This document shows positions 31,893 to 40,385 of a DNA stretch of 54,269 nt, piece by piece. Location of the stretch: the NCBI GenBank assembly GCA_030452985.1, contig JAKDLG010000016.1, positions 1 to 54,269 of the forward strand. Direction: 5' to 3'. The stretch comes from Humibacillus sp. (GTDB lineage: Bacteria; Actinomycetota; Actinomycetes; Actinomycetales; Dermatophilaceae). Position 1 is the first letter of the stretch. Each line of letters begins with the position of its first letter. The position numbers were made by a program, and so were the translations under genes. Below the pieces are notes generated by a model that worked only from the letters and a program-made list of their open reading frames with translations, made no database searches and was not told the origin of the DNA.

Positions 31893-32894
31893 ATGACATC
31901 GCCCCGTGAGGTCCAGCTGAATGCCCGGCCCGTCGGCTGGCCGACCCCCGACGACTTCGAGCTCGTGCAGAGCGCCCCGACCGACCTTGCCGACGGCCAG
32001 CTCCGCGTGCGCAACATCGTCATGTCAGTCGACCCGTACATGCGTGGGCGCATGAGTGACGCGAAGTCGTACGCCGCGCCCTACGCCCTCGGAGAAGCCA
32101 TGAACGGTGGCGCCGTCGGCGAGGTCGTCGAGTCGCGGGCCGACGGGTTCGCCGTGGGCGACCACGTGCTCCACGGGCTCGGCTGGCGCGAGGAGGCTGT
32201 GGTCGATGCGTCCGCCGCGCGGGTCGTCGACACCTCGCTGGCTCCGGCCTCCGCGTACCTCGGGGTGCTCGGCATGACCGGGCTGACCGCCTACGCAGGC
32301 CTGACCCGGATCGCGTCGTTCAAGCCCGGTGACACGGTATTCGTCTCCGGCGCCGCCGGAGCGGTCGGCAGCGCCGTCGGTCAGATCGCGCGGGCCCTCG
32401 GGGCCGGTCGGGTCATCGGAAGTGCCGGCACGGCCGAGAAGGTGCAGCACCTGCTGACCGATCTGCGCTTTGATGCGGCCTTCAACTACCGAGACGGCAA
32501 GGTCTCGCACCTGCTGCGCGAGGCGGCCCCCGACGGTATCGACGTCTACTTCGACAACGTGGGCGGCGAGCACCTCGAGGCCGCGGTCGGCTCGCTCAAC
32601 CTCGGGGGCCGGATCGCCATCTGCGGCGCTATCTCGGTCTACAACGACACCGAACCGGCGCCCGGGCCGCGCAACCTGGCCCGGCTGATCCAGACCCGCG
32701 GTCTGATCCATGGCTTCCTCGTCGGAGACCACTACGATCTCGCCGGTGAGTACGCCGCCAAGGCGGCTGGCTGGTTGGCCGACGGCTCGCTCACCTCGCG
32801 TGAGACCTTCGTCGACGGGATCGACCACGCGGTCGACGGCTTCCTCGGCGTGCTGCGCGGTGACAACACCGGAAAGATGATCGTGCGCCTCTGA
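31893..32894 (+). CDS. NADP-dependent medium-chain reductase, CurA/PTGR-like
   Basis: 333 residues. Zinc-free MDR fold: N-terminal VDPYMRGRMSD, mid-domain GVLGMTGLTAYAGL, Rossmann motif SGAAGAVGSAVGQIAR, DVYFDNVGGEHLEAAVG, and the C-terminal HAVDGFLGVLRGDNTGKMIVRL. Such enzymes reduce alkenal/alkenone double bonds with NADPH. AGAGG Shine-Dalgarno is just upstream. Pairing with Ohr suggests a stress-detoxification operon. Confidence 0.93.
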   Translation: MTSPREVQLNARPVGWPTPDDFELVQSAPTDLADGQLRVRNIVMSVDPYMRGRMSDAKSYAAPYALGEAMNGGAVGEVVESRADGFAVGDHVLHGLGWREEAVVDASAARVVDTSLAPASAYLGVLGMTGLTAYAGLTRIASFKPGDTVFVSGAAGAVGSAVGQIARALGAGRVIGSAGTAEKVQHLLTDLRFDAAFNYRDGKVSHLLREAAPDGIDVYFDNVGGEHLEAAVGSLNLGGRIAICGAISVYNDTEPAPGPRNLARLIQTRGLIHGFLVGDHYDLAGEYAAKAAGWLADGSLTSRETFVDGIDHAVDGFLGVLRGDNTGKMIVRL

Positions 32895-33053
32895 CTGCGT
32901 CCCACCGCCGAGCGCCCGGTTGACTTCGACCTGGCTTCGTCAACCATCGGATGACGGAGCCAGTTGGATCGCGCACGGTCCGTGGGCCGGCGATTCGTGG
33001 CTGCGTTCGCCTGCCTCTGGTCAGTGTCGGTAAGCCTGAGTAGGTTCCCGCCT

Positions 33054-33887
33054 ATGACACATCTTCTGCGCGCCGCTGGTTCCGCTCTGGCCGCGCTCGC
33101 CCTGCTCGCATCCGGAGTCACGGGGGCCACGTCTGCGTCGGCCGCACCGGCGGCGTCGCACACCTGGCGCGGAGGGGTCGTCTACGACGCGCTCGGCGAC
33201 TCCTACGCCTCCGGCTACGGGGTGCCGCCCTACGACGGTTCGTGCGGTCGCTCGCAGTCGGCCTACGCCGAGCAGCTGAACGGACGGATGCGGATCCGCC
33301 TCGACGACTTCGTCGCCTGCGCCGGCGCCACCACGACCTCGCTGGTGAGCGGTGGTCAGCTCAACGCCCTCAACGCCCACACCAACCTGGTGACCCTCAC
33401 GATCGGCGGTAACGACATCGGCTGGTCGTCGGCCGTGGTCGCCTGCCTGGGCGGAACCGACTCGCAGTGCGCGGGCGCAGTGGCCGCAACCCGTAGCAAC
33501 ATCACGACGAACCTGCCGGGCCTGCTCGACTCCTTGTACACGCAGGTGGCGCAGCAAGCCCCGCGCGCCCGGGTCGTCGTCACCGGCTACCCGCGCCTGT
33601 TCTCCCCGAGGTTCGGCTCGTATCTCGGCGCCTCGGCTGCTGAACAGCGGGCCCTCAACGACGGCGCGAACGTGCTCAACCGGGTCATCGCCAAGGAGGC
33701 GCGGAAGCACGGCTTCACCTTCGTCGACGTCACGAACCGCTTCCAGGGCCATGGGGTCAACGCCCCGAGTGCGTGGATCCTCGGGCCGACCGACCCGGCC
33801 GCCTTCCACCCGACCCTCGCCGGCTACCGCGCCTACACGGCCGCCATCCTGTCCTCACTCCGGCACTGCTCGGCGCACGGGCACTGA
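33054..33887 (+). CDS. Secreted SGNH/GDSL hydrolase
   Basis: About 277 residues from ATG 33054. A signal peptide (LLRAAGSALAALALLASGVTG...ASA) is followed by the four SGNH blocks: GDSYASG (Ser50), an intermediate Gly block, GGNDIG (Asn) and DPAAFHPT (Asp/His). Four or more Cys suggest disulphides, as in exported actinobacterial lipases/esterases such as the S. coelicolor SGNH lipase. TAGGTT lies 7 nt before the ATG without a Shine-Dalgarno, a leaderless pattern. Confidence 0.92.
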   Translation: MTHLLRAAGSALAALALLASGVTGATSASAAPAASHTWRGGVVYDALGDSYASGYGVPPYDGSCGRSQSAYAEQLNGRMRIRLDDFVACAGATTTSLVSGGQLNALNAHTNLVTLTIGGNDIGWSSAVVACLGGTDSQCAGAVAATRSNITTNLPGLLDSLYTQVAQQAPRARVVVTGYPRLFSPRFGSYLGASAAEQRALNDGANVLNRVIAKEARKHGFTFVDVTNRFQGHGVNAPSAWILGPTDPAAFHPTLAGYRAYTAAILSSLRHCSAHGH

Positions 33888-34038
33888 CTGCTCGCCGTCC
33901 GGGCCCCTTCACGCCGGACGGCAATCAAGGAAGTCGCTCCAACTCATCCCCAAACGGCATCCGCCTCGTCAAAACGGCCGGTGTGGCTGGTCACGTGCGT
34001 ACCAAGCAACACCGGCGTCCGGCTGTAGCACGTGCCCG

Positions 34039-34334
34039 CTACGGCGTGTACTCCACCCTGTACGTGCGGCCGAGCTCGTTCTGGAGCCGGTGGCTCAATT
34101 GCCGCCCATTCCGCTGCCACGCATCGTGCGCGGTGGCATCCACGATCTCGTACCGTGCGACCTCGACGCCCATCAGAGCCTCGCACTACGTGCCCAGCCA
34201 CGTAGTGCGGTGACCAGCGCGTCCGACAATGGCAGCCTGTTCAGGTCAACCATGCCGGTTTCGTCCCAGACGGGGTCAGCCGCGTAGTCGGGGAACACTC
34301 GGAGCGCGATCCCGGCGCCTTCTGCGGAGCTCAC
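34039..34334 (-). pseudogene. Frameshifted small conserved hypothetical protein
   Basis: From GTG 34334 (GGGAGG upstream) the frame reads SSAEGAGIALRVFPDYAADPVWDE... to LRGWARSARL and stops. In the next frame the expected continuation EALMGVEVARYEIVDATAHDAW ... RVEYTP runs to TAG 34039-34041. The two halves form one ~98-residue protein of a type common in actinobacteria. The length is 3n+2, so one base is missing near 34170-34180. Confidence 0.7.
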
Positions 34335-34882
34335 CGTCCTATCCTCCCGCTTGCGCCAGGATTCACGGCTCCCAGCGAGCGGAGCTCGCCTTGTTCGCGG
34401 CTGAATGACACGCCGAAATGGCGCGCCCAAATGACACGCCTTGACGACGGCGCCCGTTGCTACTGTCGAGAAGCAGCCAAGACTGCACGAACCTGAGCGT
34501 GACACCTCGCGCAACGGGTCCGTCTGAAGCCGGCGGCGCAAAGTAGCTTGCCGCACGCACTACCTGCGGCAGATGGGGGGTCCGCCACGCCTGGTACAGG
34601 TGGGGGTTTTGCTGCGGAACGCCCTGCTCACATGGGACCTCTTGTCAGGAGCCGCCTTGGGTCCTTGCTCCACCCCGGTGCGCCATGGCCCTCTGGCGCG
34701 CGAACGGGTCTGGCGCGGCTGGAGGCGCCGGGACTTTACGGCCCCAGGGCTGTACGGCCCCGGGGCCGCCACGGTGATGGCGGCAGTATCAGAAGAGGTC
34801 GATGCGGGATGTCGAAGATGCTGACAGCCGTTCGACGTACGTGCGAGAAGCAAGTCCCCGCCAATCATTAGGAGTGATCCAG
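34335..34882. other. Intergenic stretch, no gene seen
   Basis: No frame with coding character. A small GC palindrome (CGGCCCCGGGGCCG) lies near 34757-34770. The composition is less GC-rich than the backbone. The segment precedes the YCII gene, whose Shine-Dalgarno AGGAG is at 34870-34874. Confidence 0.4.
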
Positions 34883-35257
34883 GTGCCGCGTTTCATGGGA
34901 TTCGTGAGGATGGAAGAGGGTGTCGGCACGCCGCCCCAAGCACTGTTCGACGCGATGGACGTCCACATCGGGGAGCGCGCCGCCAGGGGTGTGTTCCTCG
35001 ACGGAGGCGGTCTGTACGGAACCGAGGACGCCGTGAACTTTGTGGTCCGTCAGGGTGAGATCAGCCGAGTCGACGGACCCTACGCCGAGAGCAAGGAGGT
35101 CGTGGGCGGCTGGTCCATCCTGCAGTACGACAGCCTCGAGGAGGCCGTGGCCGACCAGCGGGAGTTCGCCGAGCTCCACGCCAAGCTCTGGCCCGAGGTC
35201 ACTGTGATCTCGACGCTGCGGCAGATCTCTACCGGTCCGGACGCCCCCGGCGACTGA
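34883..35257 (+). CDS. YCII-related (DGPF-type) protein
   Basis: 124 residues from GTG 34883, with AGGAG 8 nt upstream. The fold marker is VDGPYAESKEVVGGWSILQYDSLEEAV, the DGPF/YCII motif. Members are small dimeric ferredoxin-like proteins, often co-occurring with ECF sigma factors, though none is seen next to this one. The role is unknown. Confidence 0.87.
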   Translation: MPRFMGFVRMEEGVGTPPQALFDAMDVHIGERAARGVFLDGGGLYGTEDAVNFVVRQGEISRVDGPYAESKEVVGGWSILQYDSLEEAVADQREFAELHAKLWPEVTVISTLRQISTGPDAPGD

Positions 35258-35340
35258 CCGGGGATCACTACGCTGGCAGTACACCGGCAATGTCCGCGAC
35301 CAGCGGCCGCCGACCGCGCGGATCGCGGCATGAGCGGACG

Positions 35341-35679
35341 TCAGGCTTCAACGCAGAACTCGTTGCCCTCGGGGTCGGCCATGACGACGAGATCACTGTG
35401 CTCGTCAAGGATCGTCGCGCCAAGGGCGGTAAGTCGCTGGACCTCGGTCTCGACCGACCCGATGGCGCGCAGGTCGAAGTGCTGCCTGTTCTTGGAGAGT
35501 TTTGCCTCGGGGACTCGCTGAAACCACAGGGTTGGGCCACCCCATCCCGCCGGCTCTACCCACGCACGCTGCTCAGTGCTGTCCTCGTCAACATTCGACC
35601 CAAGAGCCGCCGCCCAGAATGTCGCGAGCCGCAAAGGACTTGAGCAGTCGAACGTCACCGATTTCACAAACGAGACCAT
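35341..35679 (-). CDS. VOC/glyoxalase-like domain protein
   Basis: 112 residues, a single glyoxalase-like domain: SVTFDCSSPLRLATFWAAALG at the start, WFQRVPEAKLSKNRQHFDL in the middle, and VMADPEGNEFCVEA at the end, the classic Gly-Asn-Glu-Phe-Cys ending. These proteins bind metal or small hydrophobic ligands, or act in antibiotic resistance; nothing more specific can be said. TAGGTT (minus strand, 35686-35691) lies 6 nt before the ATG, another leaderless layout. Confidence 0.88.
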   Translation of the reverse strand: MVSFVKSVTFDCSSPLRLATFWAAALGSNVDEDSTEQRAWVEPAGWGGPTLWFQRVPEAKLSKNRQHFDLRAIGSVETEVQRLTALGATILDEHSDLVVMADPEGNEFCVEA

Positions 35680-36429
35680 GCGTGGAACCTAGACCCACGA
35701 ACAGTTCGCGGCACGGTTGGCGTTCCGTCCGACGTGTGGCAGATGCGTACGTGTGCTCACCCGCCGGCCGTTGCAGGAACCGAGCCTGGCAGAGACGCGG
35801 TCGGAATCCGTGAGTTGAGTGCTGATGGGCGTGCTCTCGAGGTCAAGCTCCGCTCGGAGTGTCGGGGGCCTATGATCACTCTTCCGGCTGACTATCTGAT
35901 CAATCCCTACGATGGCCCATGGCGTGCCGCCAAACGCCGCCCGCATGAATGAGGCACCGCAGTCCGACAACGACCTTTGCAGCCCAGCAAATGAGTTCGT
36001 AAGACGTGGACCACCAGCCCGGCGGTCCGTCCTGACTATCCGTGCCGACGGCCAACTCCCGTCCGTGCTGGCCGACGAGGGGTCGGCGAGGATCAGACCC
36101 GGCCTGATGCCAGGACGCAGCTCATCAGTCGTGACTGATCAGCTTGAGAGAGGTGTTCCCGTCTACCGCTGCTCGTGCTGCGAAGCCGGCTGTGGGGTCC
36201 GGTCTTCGTCCGGCCCGGGTGCCCATCTGCGGCTGGTCCCACGGCGCCGTAGCGTTTCGCGCTCTCCACGGCAGTGGGGGACGTGCGTCCTTGACTACGC
36301 AGGGTGTGGGAGTTCCGCCGGGTCGGACGCGGGGGCAAAATCTCTGCACGCTGAACGGTGCTTGCCGGTGACCTGCTCGTGGCGAGCCGTGGACGGAGGG
36401 GGCAGGGCAGGTGAGACAGGGATGAGGTC
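35680..36429. other. Accessory stretch without a clear gene
   Basis: About 750 bases. A plus-strand frame near 35800-35952 reads ADGRALEV ... MITLPADYL, faintly like the helicase part of TraA/MobF relaxases, but it is too short to call. A perfect inverted repeat ATCAGTC-GT-GACTGAT lies at 36124-36139. Otherwise nothing is recognised. Confidence 0.35.
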
Positions 36430-37098
36430 GTGACGCGACTGTTGCGCCCTGAGAAGATGTTCCTGACGGTTGACGCCGTCTGGGCCCCGGATGAGACCCA
36501 GCCTGTCGTGGCGGTCCTCGATCCGGTCGACGGGAGCGTGCGTGGCCTGCTCGACTGGGCCGATCTGCCGCCTGCGCCGGTCGGGGACTCGCAGGGGCGT
36601 TGCGCAGCCGGTGGTGAGACGTTCTGGGTGCAGCAAGGCCAACACCTTTTGGCCCTGAAGGCCACCGGGTCGCGGTGGGTGCTGGCGTGCCCCGGCCTGA
36701 CGTTGTTGACGGCCGGGCCCTTCGGGGTATGGCTGGCCGACCTCCCGCGTGCTGACTCGGGGCTACTGTTCCACGTCCCCGCCACCCAACGAACCGGGGG
36801 CCTGCCAACGCCAATCACGCTTGACCGTTCGATCCGAGGGGTCCAGGTCCGCGCTGACGGGCTCGAGGTCACGGTCCTGTCGCCGCCACTTCCCCGGCTG
36901 TCGGCCAAGGCAACACCAGCCGAAGCGGCCCGGCGGGTGCACACGCATCTGCTGACCTGGGCAGCGCTTGAGCAACCCCACCTGCGCATGGCCGAGCACC
37001 CGGAGATCACCTCGACCCCGAGCCCCGATGTGTACCCGTGGCTTCCCGAGGCCGGCGCACGATGGCAGGTCGACGGTCAGGAATGGCACCTCAGCTGA
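36430..37098 (+). CDS. Unknown protein, N-terminal part of TGA-interrupted ORF
   Basis: 222 residues from a GTG preceded by GGGATGAGG. I recognise no family. It is rich in beta-strand-like segments with WVLACPGLTLLTAGPFGVWLADL and repeated 'DxxxGxVRGLLDW'-type turns, perhaps a propeller-like or carbohydrate-binding fold. It ends at TGA 37096-37098. The same frame then continues open to 37752 with coding-type codon use, so this and the next entry may be one 440-residue protein split by a nonsense codon or joined by readthrough. Confidence 0.6.
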   Translation: MTRLLRPEKMFLTVDAVWAPDETQPVVAVLDPVDGSVRGLLDWADLPPAPVGDSQGRCAAGGETFWVQQGQHLLALKATGSRWVLACPGLTLLTAGPFGVWLADLPRADSGLLFHVPATQRTGGLPTPITLDRSIRGVQVRADGLEVTVLSPPLPRLSAKATPAEAARRVHTHLLTWAALEQPHLRMAEHPEITSTPSPDVYPWLPEAGARWQVDGQEWHLS

Positions 37099-37123
37099 GA
37101 CCGCGCCCAGCTGGGCGCGGTCT
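37098..37123. repeat. Perfect 26-bp palindrome directly after TGA
   Basis: Arms AGACCGCGCCCAG and CTGGGCGCGGTCT meet with no spacer and no mismatch, starting at the last base of the TGA stop. As RNA it would form an 11-bp stem with a 4-nt loop. It has no U tract. It could be a terminator, a stop-readthrough element, or a protein-binding site. Confidence 0.75.
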
Positions 37124-37752
37124 ACCGTGACGTCATCGCCAAGTCCTCCGCAGGGACGCGGATCCGCCTCGGGAGCGGCACCGCGGTCGCTGTCACGGCC
37201 GGCTTCAACCGGCTGTGGCTGACCCTGTCACGCCGACGGGCGCTCTACGTGGACCGCGACAAACACCACCAGGTGCGACTCCTTGACCCTCTCACCGGCC
37301 AGGTCCGCACCGTCCTCGGCGGTACGGGCAACCACAGCGGCACGGGCAGGCTCGAGGGCACCACGCCCACCCCCGACATCAGCGCGCACTGCTGGAAGCT
37401 TCCGGACTCACCGCCACCCGGCGCGCTTGAGCACGAGGAGCGTTGGCGGCTCCGCTTCGCCGACCTCGAACACTTCTGGCACAGTAACGAGACCGGCGCG
37501 ATCACGCCGCTGGCCACCGGAATGCACGACGCACACGCCACGCTGCACGGGTCATGGCCAGACCGCACCCTTCAGGTGACCATCCGCCACCCGCGCTACC
37601 CCGACGGCGTCATCCGCCGCACCATCCAGCTTTACGACGAGCTCGGCCGGCCCGCCGACCTCGAATACGCCGACGTCCTCCTCATGGAAGATCTCGACAC
37701 CAACTACATCCCACCTGTCGAGGAAGCCCGGAACGGGATCCTCGACATGTGA
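37099..37752 (+). CDS. Unknown protein, C-terminal part of TGA-interrupted ORF
   Basis: In the same frame as the preceding ORF. Between the TGA and the first ordinary start (GTG 37249) there are 50 codons without a stop, nearly all ending in G or C (DRAQLGAVYRDVIAKSSAG ... LTLSRRRALY), so coding begins before any usable ATG/GTG/TTG. From GTG 37249 the product is 167 residues (MDRDKHHQVRLLDPLTGQV...). It includes HATLHGSWPDRTLQVTIRHP and ends EEARNGILDM. No known family. The missing start supports a single interrupted gene. Confidence 0.5.
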   Translation, partial: DRAQLGAVYRDVIAKSSAGTRIRLGSGTAVAVTAGFNRLWLTLSRRRALYVDRDKHHQVRLLDPLTGQVRTVLGGTGNHSGTGRLEGTTPTPDISAHCWKLPDSPPPGALEHEERWRLRFADLEHFWHSNETGAITPLATGMHDAHATLHGSWPDRTLQVTIRHPRYPDGVIRRTIQLYDELGRPADLEYADVLLMEDLDTNYIPPVEEARNGILDM

Positions 37753-37995
37753 CCCTGCCACCAGACCCAGATGCGCCGAGCGACAGCCCAAGGCGGCCGA
37801 CACAGGGGCCGGAACATCCTCCAGACAACGTGGCAACACGGTCTTCGCTTAATCGTGAACGTAAGACTCCTCGTCATCCGGCCAAGCACGGACGGCGGCA
37901 GTGGCGGATGTTGCGCAGCTCCCTGTGCAGACGGCTACGGCCAAGGCCTCGAGTCGCCGATCGATCGCTTATCGATGCGGGCCCTAGCACCCACC

Positions 37996-38029
37996 TTGCC
38001 ATCTACACAGATTTCTGTACAGTTCTGGC
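37996..38029 (+). promoter_or_regulatory. Promoter and operator of toxin-antitoxin pair
   Basis: TTGCCA (37996-38001) and TACAGT (38018-38023) are 16 nt apart, and the ATG follows 6 nt after the -10, so the mRNA should be leaderless. ACAGA-TT-TCTGT between the two boxes is a perfect short inverted repeat, a plausible site for autorepression by the antitoxin. Confidence 0.6.
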
Positions 38030-38365
38030 ATGACCATCTTTGCGGACCTGCACCACGAGCGGACTCTGTCCGTTACGGCTGCCTCCAGTCGCGGCGTCGC
38101 GGGCCTGCTCAAGGATGCGGAGCGTGGCGAGGACATCATCGTCGAACGCCACGGGCGCGCGGTCGCTGCCGTAATCTCCCTGAAGCAGTTCGACGAACTT
38201 CACCGGGTCCGGGCTGACCTGATCGCCGCTTCCCTTGTCTTGGCGCGCGAGCTCTCGGACACCGGCAGCCGCACCGATCTGGACGACGCCATCGCAGCGT
38301 TCGGGTTCGACCGGGGCGAGCTGGAGACCGAGCTCGACGCTGACCTGGCCACCGGCCGCGAGTGA
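38030..38365 (+). CDS. Phd/YefM-family antitoxin
   Basis: 111 residues. The N-terminal domain (LSVTAASSRGVAGLLKDAERGEDIIVERHGRAVAAVISLKQFDEL) is the Phd/YefM DNA-binding and dimerisation fold. The C-terminal 45 residues are acidic and would wrap the toxin. It is expected to neutralise the downstream toxin and repress the operon. The toxin starts 40 bases later. Confidence 0.88.
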   Translation: MTIFADLHHERTLSVTAASSRGVAGLLKDAERGEDIIVERHGRAVAAVISLKQFDELHRVRADLIAASLVLARELSDTGSRTDLDDAIAAFGFDRGELETELDADLATGRE

Positions 38366-38404
38366 CTCCGGTGCCACGGACCGGCCTCGGGCCGGCGGTG
38401 ACGC

Positions 38405-38986
38405 ATGGTTGAGCAGGAGAAGCACCCTGAAGTGCCAGGGTGTCTAGTGCGGCTCACCGACGATGCGGTCGAGGATCTGCGGACCCTCTTCAAGACCGAC
38501 CCGCAGATCGTGCGCTGGGCCTTGAAGAAGATGATCCAGATCGAGCGCGATCCCAACGCCGGCGCACCCTTGTTGGGCGGCCTCATCGGTTATCGCAAGA
38601 TCACCGTCGGCGATCGTGACTGGCGCGTCGTGTGGCGAGTTGTGCAGGACGACGCGGGAGGCTTCCGGGTTGAGGTCGCGGGGGTCTGGGCAGTCGGGTA
38701 CCGGAAGGACGATGAGGTCTACGAGGAGATCAAGCAGCGCGTCGCCGAGGCCGGCCCGTCACCGAAGGCCGAGGCCCTCACCGAGGTTCTGGGGCTCTTC
38801 GCCAAACAGGCAAGCGACCTGACCGCAACCCCGGAACCGGAGACGCCAGAGCCTGTCCCGAAGTGGTTGACGGACGCGCTGCTCTACGTGGTACACCTGC
38901 CGGCCTCCCAGGTAGCGGAGATGACTCTTGAGGCAGCCGAGATAGCTTGGACGGACCACATCTCCGGTGAGGGATCAGGAACTTAG
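38405..38986 (+). CDS. RelE/ParE-like toxin with C-terminal extension
   Basis: 193 residues. Residues 10-95 match RelE-fold toxins (VRLTDDAVEDLRTLF, ERDPNAGAPLLGGLIGYRKITVGDRDWRVVWRV, then VWAVGYRKDDEVYEEIKQRV). RelE/ParE proteins are normally 85-110 residues, so the last ~95 (acidic and Pro-rich, then WLTDALLYVVHLPASQVAEMTLEAAEIAW) are an unusual extra domain. The start is uncertain as no strong Shine-Dalgarno is visible. An mRNA interferase is likely, gyrase poison possible. Confidence 0.82.
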   Translation: MVEQEKHPEVPGCLVRLTDDAVEDLRTLFKTDPQIVRWALKKMIQIERDPNAGAPLLGGLIGYRKITVGDRDWRVVWRVVQDDAGGFRVEVAGVWAVGYRKDDEVYEEIKQRVAEAGPSPKAEALTEVLGLFAKQASDLTATPEPETPEPVPKWLTDALLYVVHLPASQVAEMTLEAAEIAWTDHISGEGSGT

Positions 38987-39084
38987 CTCGACAGCCTGAT
39001 GGCCGATGTCGCTCCTCCATTTGGGCTCGTCGGACATGGGCTGGCGTCGCAGGATCGGACGTCCCGTCCGCGGCAGAGTCGGAC

Positions 39085-39138
39085 GAGCGTAGCCGTCCTC
39101 AACGCGGCAAATCCGGTAAAGCTCTCACGCTCACGGTC
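39085..39138. repeat. Dispersed repeat, copy 1
   Basis: About 55 bp sharing roughly three-quarters identity with 42098-42154; both contain GCCGTCCTCAACGCGGC and CTCACGCT. It lies between the toxin and the GNAT gene. On the minus strand both copies can be read ALRTAT(L/F), so they could be remnants of a shared gene start. Confidence 0.55.
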
Positions 39139-39199
39139 TAGTGAACGAGGCCCGCCTAATGGGTTTGCGGATGCCTGACCAGTCCGTGACGCTGACGGA

Positions 39200-39760
39200 G
39201 TGACCACTCCCTTTGCTGACAAGCCCACCCTGGTCGGAGACCTGGTGACGTTGCGACCTATCCGCTTCGACGACGCTGACACCATCGACCGCTTGATTTG
39301 CCAAGACGACGAGATCGCCCGCCTGACCGGCTCGATCCATCACAGCACCGAGCAACCCGCGGGCATGCCCCTCGAAGACCTGCGTGAAATCTACGGCTCC
39401 TGGGCCACGGCCGATGACCGCCTCGTACTCGGAATCATCGACAACGCCACTGGCGACCTGGTCGGCGAGGTCGTCCTGAACGAGTGGGACGAAGACAACC
39501 GGGCCTGCAGCTACCGCACCCTGATCGGGAGCGCTGGCCGCGGTCAGGGCCTGGGCACCGAGGCCACCCGACTGATCGTCGAGCACGGGCTCGGGGCCAT
39601 GGGTCTGCACCGCATCGCTCTCGAGGTCTACGCCTTCAACCCTCGCGCCAGGCACGTCTACGAGAAGGTCGGCTTCGTGCACGAGGGCACCGGCCGGGAG
39701 GCCCTCCTGTTCGACGACCAGTGGATCGACGTGCACTACCTCGCCATCCTGGCTCGCTAG
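39200..39760 (+). CDS. GNAT acetyltransferase, RimJ/RimL type
   Basis: 186 residues from GTG 39200. Acetyl-CoA loop AGRGQGLGTEATRLIVEHGL, then LHRIALEVYAFNPRARHVYEKVGFVHEG, the standard GNAT ending. The N-terminal VTLRPIRFDDADTIDRL is typical of RimJ/RimL-like N-acetyltransferases. Substrate unknown (protein N-terminus, antibiotic or metabolite). Stands alone in the accessory region. Confidence 0.92.
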   Translation: MTTPFADKPTLVGDLVTLRPIRFDDADTIDRLICQDDEIARLTGSIHHSTEQPAGMPLEDLREIYGSWATADDRLVLGIIDNATGDLVGEVVLNEWDEDNRACSYRTLIGSAGRGQGLGTEATRLIVEHGLGAMGLHRIALEVYAFNPRARHVYEKVGFVHEGTGREALLFDDQWIDVHYLAILAR

Positions 39761-39850
39761 CTCACCCCAGCAACTGACCTTGCACGCGTCGCGGTGCGTC
39801 CGCGCTCGGGAGGCACCCGCTACTCACCCGCTCCGCGGCGATAGCGGACG

Positions 39851-40348
39851 TCAGGAAGGGCCCATGATGGCGAGGAGGGCGGCGAGGGCTAGGTGCGAGT
39901 CGCTCGTTTCGATGAGAGTCCGGGGGCCGTCCCGTGCCTCGTCCCACGGGAGCCATCCCCGGCTCTCGACCTGATCCCACGACGGCACCTGGAGGCCGGG
40001 GATGTCGGCTGTCCGGGTCTCGACACGACGGCGGTGTTCGCCCGGATCCGGCAGCCAGGTCTCGACCTGCAGCAATTGGGCTTCGCCACGATCAGCAGCG
40101 TCCTGCCATCCGGCCCGCGCCTCGGGAACGTCGTTGACCGCGTCAACGACCACGTAGATACCGAGCAAGAGGTTGGAGACGGCCAGCTCGTGAATGACGG
40201 CGTAGCCCTCGACGCCGACCGTGAACCCGGTATGCGCCAGAGCGGTCTCGGCCGCATCCACTCGTAGGTAGCACGACCGCCGCAGGCGTACCAGTGCCCT
40301 TGCCAGAGTGGTCTTGCCCGTGCCCGGGCGCCCAGAGATGACCGTCAG
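39851..40348 (-). CDS. P-loop kinase (AAA_33-like) without a canonical start
   Basis: About 165 residues. Walker A GRPGTGKTTLARAL lies at the N-terminus, followed by RVDAAETAL, YVVVDAVNDVPEARAGW (Walker B) and EHRRRVETRTADIPGL, the pattern of small ATP-dependent kinases related to chloramphenicol phosphotransferase. A start just before TVISGRPG is expected, but no ATG, GTG or TTG lies there: the first codon available is CTG 40348, and the frame upstream runs antisense-like through the cold-shock gene. A non-standard CTG start or a lost start codon is likely. It ends 40 nt short of the CSD gene in the same direction. Confidence 0.65.
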   Translation of the reverse strand: MTVISGRPGTGKTTLARALVRLRRSCYLRVDAAETALAHTGFTVGVEGYAVIHELAVSNLLLGIYVVVDAVNDVPEARAGWQDAADRGEAQLLQVETWLPDPGEHRRRVETRTADIPGLQVPSWDQVESRGWLPWDEARDGPRTLIETSDSHLALAALLAIMGPS

Positions 40349-40385
40349 CGTGCCGTGGGGTCGGTGCCGGCGGTGGAGGTGGCGC

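Noticed and set aside
36093-37010. 305-residue minus-strand frame opposite the unknown ORF
   Set aside because: Ser/Arg/Pro-rich shadow translation. The plus strand has the better start, Shine-Dalgarno and codon pattern.
37096-37123. Selenocysteine insertion (UGA plus SECIS)
   Set aside because: The stem is a perfect palindrome beginning within the stop codon and lacks the loop and bulge layout of bacterial SECIS elements. The protein does not resemble a selenoprotein.
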